Assembly (NCBI GenBank): GCA_964564845.1
Contig: CAZMCN010000092.1
Coordinates: forward strand, 1-8,837
Origin: CAYXPG01 sp964564845
GTDB lineage: Bacteria; Planctomycetota; Phycisphaerae; Sedimentisphaerales; Anaerobacaceae
Length of the DNA stretch: 8,837 nucleotides
Direction: 5' to 3'
Positions 1 through 5,183 of this stretch are shown here, piece by piece. Numbering within the stretch: the first letter of the stretch is position 1; every line of letters begins with the position of its first letter. A model generated the notes under the pieces. The model had not been told where the DNA came from and ran no database searches. It saw only the letters and a program-made list of their open reading frames with translations. The position numbers and the translations under genes are program-made.

Positions 1-221
1 GTAGTTCCATCGCCTGCCACCAACGTACCGTGGTGGCCGTTGCCGCTGCTGTCGTCGGCTGTGCTATCGTCAAACGTATAGTGTGCTATCAAGTTTGGGT
101 CGGCAGATACCGGCCGTGCCACAAGGCCCAGCAAGAACACTGACATTAACAGGCAAGTTTTCAAATTTGCTTGCCTATTCGCTTTTCCATCCTCACAAGA
201 ACAGTTATTATTTGCAAACAT
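1..221 (-). CDS. Secreted LamG-domain (concanavalin A-like) protein, N-terminal part only
   Basis: This gene starts at ATG 221 and leaves the window at base 1, so only 73 codons are visible. Residues 1-20 are polar, 21-36 form a hydrophobic signal-peptide core, and a VSA|DP site near residue 40 fits signal peptidase I. The mature protein opens with LIAHYTFDDSTADDSSGNGH, the typical first strand of a LamG/laminin-G-like jelly roll, a fold that often binds carbohydrate in secreted proteins. The protein is therefore probably exported, and family members are usually much longer. The start is not certain: the best Shine-Dalgarno-like stretch (GAGGAGTGAGG, about 244-254) lies more than 20 nt upstream of the ATG, and an in-frame TGA just upstream rules out a longer form. 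A consensus promoter lies at 301-329. The function of the full protein cannot be judged from this fragment. Confidence 0.8.
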   Translation of the reverse strand, partial: MFANNNCSCEDGKANRQANLKTCLLMSVFLLGLVARPVSADPNLIAHYTFDDSTADDSSGNGHHGTLVAGDGT

Positions 222-300
222 TACGGAACTGCACGCTCTTACGCCTCACTCCTCTTGATACGATATGAAATCTTGCTGAACTTTCTTTCTTAGTAGCAAA

Positions 301-329
301 ATTATACCACCACCCATCCCCTTTGTCAA
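301..329 (-). promoter_or_regulatory. Consensus sigma70 promoter for the LamG gene
   Basis: On the minus strand, TTGACA (329-324) and TATAAT (306-301) are separated by exactly 17 bases. Both hexamers match the housekeeping consensus perfectly. The predicted start point is near 294, giving a 5' UTR of about 73 nt before ATG 221. Confidence 0.85.
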
Positions 330-438
330 GATTTTTTCTGATGTTTCCCGATTTATTTCGATAAATTCATAATGTCCCCCCCCAAAAAAAACCACATCTT
401 GTTACCAAAACGACCGGAGAATTCTGCCTTCAAGCAGT

Positions 439-470
439 ACTCATTCACTCATTTACTCATTTACTCATCA
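439..470. repeat. Octamer tandem repeat ACTCATTY, four units
   Basis: The units are ACTCATTC, ACTCATTT, ACTCATTT and ACTCATCA, in direct head-to-tail order. It is a simple-sequence tract of the kind that also appears, with other unit sequences, at 4771-4798 and 4885-4912. Confidence 0.8.
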
Positions 471-502
471 CCACCTCTAAGCGCCTGAAAGTTTGAGGTG
501 AG

Positions 503-537
503 CCCCGTTAGAAGCGAGATGGCAGCTTCTAACGGGG
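503..537. repeat. Perfect 13-bp inverted repeat, hairpin
   Basis: CCCCGTTAGAAGC (503-515) and GCTTCTAACGGGG (525-537) are exact reverse complements around a 9-base loop. Neither side is followed by a T-run, so it is not a standard intrinsic terminator. It lies about 130 bases past the stop codon of the 664-1302 gene. A dispersed REP-like palindrome or a transcript 3'-end stabiliser are both possible. Confidence 0.75.
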
Positions 538-663
538 TGAGCAGGTTATTTTGGAAGGTTACTTTACTTACAGTGCAGGCGGTTATTTTTTGGGGATGGG
601 AAGGAAGGCTTTTTTCATCGATTATTGATGATTGATTATTGGTTGAACTTGGCGGGTTGTGAG

Positions 664-1302
664 TTATCTCATAATCCAGCGATTACCTTTGTATGTTATC
701 TTTGTGTGAGCCCTTAGGGCGAGGTCGCCTGCAATGTCATAACTTAATTCAAGAGTCTTTCTCAAGAAGACCTTTACCGCCTTGCCGGCTTTGTCTTTGG
801 CTATGGGATGGTCGATGACGGCGGTTTCATTACTTAAGCCGGAAATAAAGAGCTTAACGCTGTTGGCCTTAGCGTCGAAATCCGGCCAAATAACGGCGAT
901 GTCGGTGGTGTTGTCTTCGCCCGGGAGCAGTTTGTTATCGACGTTTTCAAGAAGTTCGAGGTAGGGATATTTTCGCTGGTGTCTTTTTTTTATCTGTTCA
1001 AAGACGGCAGGTGTTACACTTTTTCCAGCCGGTATAATCTGAAACGTATCTGTCATCAGCGAACATCGCGGGTAGAAATCGACATCGTTGTTTGTTTTAT
1101 TGGTGACCGTTATGATTGTGTACCAGAAACGCAGGGGGTTGTGAGCGGCTTTTGTTTGTATTTGAATCTGCTGTAGATGTTCAAATTTTACCTGAGTTGT
1201 CCAATGTCCCTCTGCAGGCACAATTGCCGGTTCAGGAGCAGCCGAACAAAAGGCGGCCAGGACCGCCGGAATTATCAGTGTCCGATAAAGAAGAGTTTTC
1301 AT
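664..1302 (-). CDS. Secreted protein of unknown function, probable beta-sandwich
   Basis: I do not recognise this 212-residue protein. It starts with a clear signal peptide (MKTLLYRTLIIPAVLAAFCSA), with cleavage likely after SA near residue 21, so it is exported. A Cys near residue 19 is followed directly by SAAPEP, which does not make a convincing lipobox. Residues 30-75 alternate hydrophobic and polar positions (FWYTIITVTNKTNNDVDFYP), as in an immunoglobulin-like or DUF-type beta-sandwich in which one strand packs against the next through an N-x-T-rich turn. Later parts (TDIAVIWPDFD, VKLFISGLSNET) look like further strands. The C-terminal third is basic. ATG 1302 is supported by GAGGG at 1310-1314 with a 7-base spacer and by a promoter at 1374-1402. 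It appears to be monocistronic. Confidence 0.8.
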   Translation of the reverse strand: MKTLLYRTLIIPAVLAAFCSAAPEPAIVPAEGHWTTQVKFEHLQQIQIQTKAAHNPLRFWYTIITVTNKTNNDVDFYPRCSLMTDTFQIIPAGKSVTPAVFEQIKKRHQRKYPYLELLENVDNKLLPGEDNTTDIAVIWPDFDAKANSVKLFISGLSNETAVIDHPIAKDKAGKAVKVFLRKTLELSYDIAGDLALRAHTKITYKGNRWIMR

Positions 1303-1373
1303 TTATTTGCCCTCAACCGAAAATAAGCGTATATTGATTTTGGTTAAGCTGAATACCATATTTTTACAACCTT

Positions 1374-1402
1374 ATTATACGCAAAAATCGGCCTGTATTC
1401 AA
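1374..1402 (-). promoter_or_regulatory. Sigma70-type promoter for the 664-1302 gene
   Basis: On the minus strand, TTGAAT (1402-1397) and a perfect TATAAT (1379-1374) are 17 bases apart. Transcription would begin near 1367, about 65 nt before ATG 1302. The region divides two oppositely oriented genes. No equally good plus-strand promoter for mgtE was found between here and 1651. Confidence 0.75.
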
Positions 1403-1520
1403 GAATATTTTGCTGTTTTTAAATACTTTGATTCAATGTAATCATCGGCAGTTTAGGTTCTGGAATTTTTATTTTGAGAAAAAAACTGTTTCCGGCCCAA
1501 ATTTTTATTGGGTAATCAAG

Positions 1521-1586
1521 GGGGTCCCCGAACGCATTATTTCGCGTTGGGAGGCCCCATATCGAGAAAAGCGTTGCCTCAGGCAA
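1521..1586 (+). promoter_or_regulatory. Structured mgtE leader, possible M-box-like element
   Basis: The leader can fold into an extended hairpin: GGGG-T-CCC (1521-1528) pairs with GGG-A-(GG)-CCCC (1549-1558), enclosing AACGC (1531-1535) paired with GCGTT (1544-1548). A second small hairpin, TTGCC/GGCAA, lies at 1574-1586. Bases 1545-1578 also resemble, by eye, the core of the ykoK/M-box magnesium riboswitch, whose known examples contain CGUUAGGUGAGGCUCC followed by a GCUGCC block. Here the corresponding stretches are CGTTGGGAGGCCCC and GCGTTGCC. The downstream conserved GGGUCAA block is not recognisable and only about 74 nt remain before the mgtE start, so this is a candidate and not an identified riboswitch. 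Confidence 0.35.
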
Positions 1587-1651
1587 AAAAATGAGTTATT
1601 TTATGCCGCGACCGGTTAAAATTATTTTAAATTGCCGATGGAGGTAAATCT

Positions 1652-3022
1652 ATGTCGAGCGAACAAAGACAGCTATTGCAGCAGATAGGGCCTTTGCTTG
1701 AAGGGCAGGATGTGTCCTCGCTGAGGGGGTTGCTCGGCGAGCAGAGAAGCAGTGATATCGCTGAAGTTGTGGAACTGGTTGATAATGAGCAGAGACGGAT
1801 AATCTTCGATGTATTAGAAAAATCAGTTTCAGCAGAGGTACTGGAAAAGGTTGATGAGGCGACCCGCAGTGAACTTTTTGAGCTGCTGGAAACAAGCGAG
1901 ATAAAATACATCATATCAGAGCTTGACCTTGACGATGCTGCGGATTTGCTGGGCGAACTTCCGGAAGAAAAAAGGGAAGAACTTTTAGAGAGTATCGAGC
2001 CGGCCGATTCGGTGAAGATTAAGAAGCTGATGAGCTACTCTGAGGATTCCGCCGGCGGTATTATGGACCCGGTACTTATCAGCGTCCGTGAAGATGCGAC
2101 GGTGGCCGAGGTGGTCAATAAAATTCGAGCAGTGGAAATTGATGAAGATTTCTTTTCCATTTATGTTGTTGATAAAATGGGGCGCTTTCTCGGAGACGTT
2201 CGTATTCGGCTTTTGATAACCTCGCCGGAAAATATGTTGATAATAGATTTGTTGGACCCTGATGCGATTTATGTAACAGCAGAAGCCGACCAGGAAGAAG
2301 TTCGGAACACATTCAGCAAGAACGACCTGATAGTAGTGCCGGTCCTGGATAAAAAACATAAACTCATCGGCCGAATCACGGCTGACCGCGTTATCGAGGT
2401 TGCAGAGGAAGAGGCAGCGGAGGACTTATACACGATGGCAGGCACCGACGCCGACGAGCTTGATAATGTCTCGGTATTTCACGCCGCACGTGTGAGGATG
2501 ACGTGGCTTTTGCCCTGCTTAATCGGGACGGGGATAACGGCGCTGGTTATGATATTTTTCGAGCACAATAACAAGATGGTGTATATTGCGGCCGTAGCGT
2601 TCGTTCCGATGATAGCTGCAATCAGCGGCAACGCAGGTCTTCAGACTTCAGCGATAGTTGTTTCCGGTCTGGCAACAGGGCACTTAGCGGCATTGAAGTT
2701 GAGCCAGGTTTTTACGCGTGAAGTTCGAATTGCTCTTCTTGTGGCGTTGAGCTGCGGCGTGATTGGCGGTATAGCCTGTGCCTTTTTACTTAATGCCAAG
2801 GCCACGGCGAGCACTATAAAATCGGTACAGCTCATCTTTGCATTCGGCACGGCGATGTTCTCGGCAATAATGGTGGCCACGACACTCGGCTTGTTCCTGC
2901 CGTTTTTGTTTAGGCGAATCGGTATAGACCCTGCAATAAGTTCAGGGCCGCTGGTTACCACAGCAAACGATTCAATAAGCGTGGCAATCTATATGACTCT
3001 GGCACTGCTGCTGCTGGGATAA
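1652..3022 (+). CDS. mgtE: Magnesium transporter MgtE
   Basis: This 456-residue protein has the full MgtE layout and length: an acidic helical N domain (about 1-135), two CBS domains (about 137-255), a connecting helix (about 258-283) and five membrane segments (about 284-456). The pore region shows the family signature in PMIAAISGNAGLQTSAI (from residue 319), and the last helix carries GPLVTTAND with Asp440, which matches the Mg2+-selecting Asp of Thermus MgtE. The protein should be an inner-membrane Mg2+ channel gated by its own cytosolic Mg2+ sensor: acidic residues of the N and CBS domains bind Mg2+ and close the pore at high concentration. ATG 1652 has an ideal GGAGG (1640-1644) 7 bases upstream. 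The leader may add RNA-level control. The next gene starts 163 bases later, so co-transcription is possible. Confidence 0.95.
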   Translation: MSSEQRQLLQQIGPLLEGQDVSSLRGLLGEQRSSDIAEVVELVDNEQRRIIFDVLEKSVSAEVLEKVDEATRSELFELLETSEIKYIISELDLDDAADLLGELPEEKREELLESIEPADSVKIKKLMSYSEDSAGGIMDPVLISVREDATVAEVVNKIRAVEIDEDFFSIYVVDKMGRFLGDVRIRLLITSPENMLIIDLLDPDAIYVTAEADQEEVRNTFSKNDLIVVPVLDKKHKLIGRITADRVIEVAEEEAAEDLYTMAGTDADELDNVSVFHAARVRMTWLLPCLIGTGITALVMIFFEHNNKMVYIAAVAFVPMIAAISGNAGLQTSAIVVSGLATGHLAALKLSQVFTREVRIALLVALSCGVIGGIACAFLLNAKATASTIKSVQLIFAFGTAMFSAIMVATTLGLFLPFLFRRIGIDPAISSGPLVTTANDSISVAIYMTLALLLLG

Positions 3023-3185
3023 TATGAGATAGTGGAAGATTGGCTGCCGAAGGTCGGGATTTTGCGTCAAGTGACGGATGACAGATGGCCTAATCACGTA
3101 TGATAGAACAACAGCTACTTGTGGGAAATTTGTTGCAATTTTTATGTGTTTGTGTTAAGTTTGAGAGGAATCGAGGTTGTGGCAA

Positions 3186-3482
3186 ATGGCTAAGTCGTCA
3201 GGGAAAAAAAGTAAAGTAGGCAAAAGCGCCACGAGCAGGGCTGTGAGTTCTTTTGTCAAGGCCCTCAGTAAAGAGCAGCGTATGCTCGTCGTTCTAAAAT
3301 CGCAGTTGTACGACGGCAGCTGGGAGCCTATGCTCGACGATTTGCGGAACCGGCTGAAGGGTAAGCCCTATATCTTCAAGCTCGCAAACAGAATACAAGA
3401 TGACATTGCACGCATTGAGGAGATGTCAGAGTTTGAAAGAGAACATAATATCGACCTGGGGGACTATGTTGAACTGCCGTGA
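3186..3482 (+). CDS. Small basic protein of unknown function
   Basis: I do not recognise this 98-residue protein. Its first 20 residues are Lys/Ser-rich (MAKSSGKKSKVGKSATSR) and probably disordered. The rest looks helical and charged (SFVKALSKEQRMLVVL, then PMLDDLRNRLKGKPYIFKLA), ending in an acidic tail (FEREHNIDLGDYVELP). There is no signal peptide or membrane segment, so it is cytosolic. The basic head suggests nucleic-acid contact, but this is only inference. I prefer ATG 3186, with GAGG at 3173-3176 nine bases upstream. An in-frame TTG at 3177 would add MWQ and is less likely, although GAGAGGAA at 3162-3169 could serve it. The gene lies between mgtE and the beta-propeller gene, 73 bases before the latter on the same strand, which is compatible with an operon. 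Confidence 0.75.
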   Translation: MAKSSGKKSKVGKSATSRAVSSFVKALSKEQRMLVVLKSQLYDGSWEPMLDDLRNRLKGKPYIFKLANRIQDDIARIEEMSEFEREHNIDLGDYVELP

Positions 3483-3555
3483 AGAGTTGATGGTGGGTAG
3501 AGAGTGAAAAAGTGGTGATGAAAACTTCAGGAATTTTTTGTGAGGAGTAGTTGAA

Positions 3556-4656
3556 ATGATTAAGATTTTGAGATACAGGCCGGTACTGTTTGTAATTCTT
3601 TCGGTTTCGTTTAGTTTAGAGTGCGGTTCTGTGCCGGGCGAAGACTTACGCCGGCTTGTTTCAGAAGAGCTGCTTAAAGAAGCCGGGCTGGAAATAGTCT
3701 GGGGCGCTCAACTGCCCTTAAAACAGGGGGAAATGTTAAAGAAGCTGCAAATTCTTAACGGGCGCATCTATGCTCTCACCGACCGCAATTATATTGTTTC
3801 TTTCAACAGAGAAAACGGCAAATTCGTATTCAGCAGGCCAATCGCTGAGGCTGTTTTTCCTCTGCCCGAACTTGGGCTTTATGATGATGAGATTTTGACA
3901 ATAATAAGTAATAAGCTGGTCGAGATAAATCCTGATTCGGGCGTTGAGCTCAGCAGTAAGCATCTGGATTTTGGTGTTACCTGTTCGCCGGCCCGCAATA
4001 GTGCGTTTTTTTACATCGCAGGAGTTGACAAACGGCTGCATACGCTGCGTGCGGAAAATAAAGTTCATCTTTTTGAGATTGCCGCTGAGAGCGATTCGAT
4101 AATTACTGCCATTACAGCAGATGAGTCTTTTGTTGTCTTCGGCACCGAAGCCGGCGATGTGATAAGCTTCAGAGCGGATGAACCGAAAAAGCTTTGGTCG
4201 TTTGCTGCTGATGATACCATTATCAGCCCTATGGTGAGAGATGGATGGTCGTTGTTTTTTGCCAGTGAGGATACCAGCCTGTACAGGCTCAATCTGTTTT
4301 CGGGAAAACTTATCTGGAAGTATCCTGCCGGCGCTGTGCTTGATAAGGCGCCGCGGGTGACGGCGGATGTGGTCTATCAGTATGTTCGCAATAAAGGTCT
4401 GGCGGCGATAGACAGGGAAAGCGGCAGGGGGTTGTGGCTGGTGGAAAAAGGGGCTGAAATACTGGCTCAGGCCGGTGGAAAGGCATACGTTATTACGAAA
4501 ATCGGCACGCTGGTAGTAATGGACAATGAAAAGGCTAAACACCTTTATACGGTTAATTTCGCAGGCGTTTCGAGATATACGGCTAACGTTGCGGACTCGA
4601 AGATGTATATCGCAGATGATAATGGCCGAATTACGTGCTTGAGGCCATCTAAGTAG
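3556..4656 (+). CDS. Secreted PQQ-like beta-propeller repeat protein
   Basis: This 366-residue protein begins with a hydrophobic export signal (residues about 9-21). The following LEC (Cys23) is a poor lipobox, so I favour ordinary secretion over lipoprotein anchoring, without certainty. The remainder is built of repeated blades of the PQQ/quinoprotein type, each with a variant of 'I/V-Y-A-L-D-x-x-T/S-G-x-x-x-W': GRIYALTDRNYIVSFNRENG (about 68-90), LYRLNLFSGKLIWKYP, GLAAIDRESGRGLWLVE and a closing YIADDNGRITCLRP. The fold resembles BamB and PQQ dehydrogenase propellers. There is no sign of catalytic residues, so a scaffold or binding role in the cell envelope is more likely than an enzyme. 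ATG 3556 is supported by GAGGAG (3542-3547) at 8 bases. A terminator lies 200 bases downstream. Confidence 0.85.
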   Translation: MIKILRYRPVLFVILSVSFSLECGSVPGEDLRRLVSEELLKEAGLEIVWGAQLPLKQGEMLKKLQILNGRIYALTDRNYIVSFNRENGKFVFSRPIAEAVFPLPELGLYDDEILTIISNKLVEINPDSGVELSSKHLDFGVTCSPARNSAFFYIAGVDKRLHTLRAENKVHLFEIAAESDSIITAITADESFVVFGTEAGDVISFRADEPKKLWSFAADDTIISPMVRDGWSLFFASEDTSLYRLNLFSGKLIWKYPAGAVLDKAPRVTADVVYQYVRNKGLAAIDRESGRGLWLVEKGAEILAQAGGKAYVITKIGTLVVMDNEKAKHLYTVNFAGVSRYTANVADSKMYIADDNGRITCLRPSK

Positions 4657-4725
4657 TTGAAAATCAAAATGCAGAATTGTGGAATTGCTGCGCTGGGGTG
4701 GTTTTAACGCGCCCATTGAGATGAA

Positions 4726-4853
4726 ATTGGGTTTGATTGGGTTTGAATTGGGTTTGTTTTGCATAAGATAGTTCGTAGTTCGTTGTTCGTAGTTCGTTGT
4801 ATTAACAGAAGTTATGTTCATTTGGGTGTTCGGGGAATTGGGTTTGTTTTGCA
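4726..4853. repeat. Direct repeats of an ATTGGGTTTG unit
   Basis: ATTGGGTTTG occurs at 4726, 4736 and 4747, and a longer 19-base copy (GAATTGGGTTTGTTTTGCA) occurs exactly twice, at 4745-4763 and 4835-4853, 90 bases apart. Read on the minus strand the unit encodes QNKPNS/KPN-like peptides, which from memory are common spurious translations in planctomycete assemblies. I read this as a dispersed non-coding repeat family. Confidence 0.7.
4771..4798. repeat. 14-bp tandem duplication built of GTTCGTW heptamers
   Basis: GTTCGTAGTTCGTT is repeated twice without mismatch. Each copy is two heptamers, GTTCGTA and GTTCGTT. It lies between the two 19-base direct repeats. Confidence 0.85.
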
Positions 4854-4854
4854 G

Positions 4855-4884
4855 AAAAAGGATGTTTGCAAAAACATCCTTTTT
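4855..4884. terminator. Bidirectional intrinsic terminator
   Basis: AAAAAGGATGTTT (4855-4867) and AAACATCCTTTTT (4872-4884) are perfect reverse complements, closed by a GCAA tetraloop (GNRA type). The A/T ends supply a T-run in both directions, so it can stop the plus-strand transcript of the beta-propeller gene (which ends at 4656) and the minus-strand transcript starting near 5092. Confidence 0.8.
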
Positions 4885-4912
4885 AGCGTACAGCGTGTAG
4901 CGTTTAGCGTAT
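4885..4912. repeat. Heptamer tandem repeat AGCGTNN, four units
   Basis: The units are AGCGTAC, AGCGTGT, AGCGTTT and AGCGTAT, in perfect register, directly adjoining the terminator hairpin. Confidence 0.8.
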
Positions 4913-5072
4913 AAAGACATAAGTTCATTTTTTACAAGGACTTGCAAGGAAAAGCGGAGGACACAGAAGCAAAAAGAAAAGAGTTTTGAATTGTGGATTT
5001 TTAGTTTTGAGTTGCTGAATCTCATTTTTTTTGTACCGATACGGCCTTTTTGACGTGAGAACGCTATTTTCT

Positions 5073-5090
5073 GTTCACTAATCAGTGAAC
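5073..5090. promoter_or_regulatory. Palindromic operator-like site at the start point of the 5099-5127 promoter
   Basis: GTTCACT and AGTGAAC are exact inverted arms of 7 bp around AATC. The site begins about 9 bases downstream of the -10 box, so a dimeric repressor bound here would overlap the transcription start. The regulator is unknown. Confidence 0.55.
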
Positions 5091-5098
5091 TATTATGT

Positions 5099-5127
5099 AT
5101 TTTAACATATTACCAAACATTTGTCAA
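5099..5127 (-). promoter_or_regulatory. Strong sigma70-type promoter facing the beta-propeller gene
   Basis: TTGACA (5127-5122) and TAAAAT (5104-5099) are separated by 17 bases on the minus strand. No protein gene begins downstream. The nearest coherent unit is the candidate RNA ending at the 4855-4884 terminator. Confidence 0.7.
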
Positions 5128-5133
5128 GGGGAA

Positions 5134-5148
5134 AATACTAATAGTATT
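5134..5148. promoter_or_regulatory. Short AT-rich palindrome upstream of the -35 box
   Basis: AATACT (5134-5139) and AGTATT (5143-5148) are inverted copies around AAT, ending 6 bases before the -35 hexamer of the minus-strand promoter. It could be an activator or second operator site, but a chance palindrome in AT-rich DNA is possible. Confidence 0.35.
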
Positions 5149-5183
5149 ATAAGGAAGAATTATATTAGCTGTACCGCAAACTT

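Larger units (their letters stand above)
330..663. other. Non-coding gap with homopolymer and simple-repeat sequence
   Basis: No supportable gene lies between the LamG promoter and the end of the 664-1302 gene. The stretch holds a run of eight C followed by eight A (376-391), an octamer repeat (439-470), a perfect hairpin (503-537) and a low-complexity ATTATTGATGATTGATTATT tract near 620-640. A plus-strand reading frame of about 46 codons crosses the hairpin, but it has no credible ribosome binding site and its sequence is dictated by the palindrome. Confidence 0.6.
4855..5092 (-). ncRNA. Candidate small RNA, promoter to terminator
   Basis: A strong minus-strand promoter (5099-5127) predicts a start near 5092, and the bidirectional hairpin ends transcription at 4855, giving about 240 nt. 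No reading frame inside has a ribosome binding site: the only long one (ATG at 5025, no SD) runs through repeats into the antisense of the beta-propeller gene. Part of the transcript is low-complexity repeat. It could instead be a decayed gene remnant or the regulated start of an antisense transcript. It does not reach the 3' end of the beta-propeller coding region unless termination fails. Confidence 0.35.

Noticed and set aside
439..470. CRISPR-like array
   Set aside because: The units are 8 bases with no spacers, so it is a simple tandem repeat.
503..537. Intrinsic terminator for the 664-1302 gene
   Set aside because: The stem is strong but no T-run follows on either strand.
498..640. A plus-strand frame of about 46 codons across the 503-537 hairpin
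   Set aside because: It starts at GTG without a spaced ribosome binding site, and its first residues are dictated by the palindrome.
1627..1914. Antisense frames inside mgtE (Ser-rich)
   Set aside because: They are shadows of the strongly biased mgtE codons and lack start signals.
3135..3163. Promoter TTGCAA-17-TAAGTT before the small basic protein
   Set aside because: The -10 hexamer matches the consensus at only three positions, so it cannot be told from chance.
3177..3185. TTG start adding three residues to the small basic protein
   Set aside because: ATG 3186 has a better-spaced GAGG, and MAKSSGKK is a more usual N-terminus.
3736..5025. A 429-codon minus-strand open frame
   Set aside because: It has no ribosome binding site, its first part translates repeats (KPNS-, YAKRYTLYAK-like peptides), and the rest is antisense to the well-supported beta-propeller gene.
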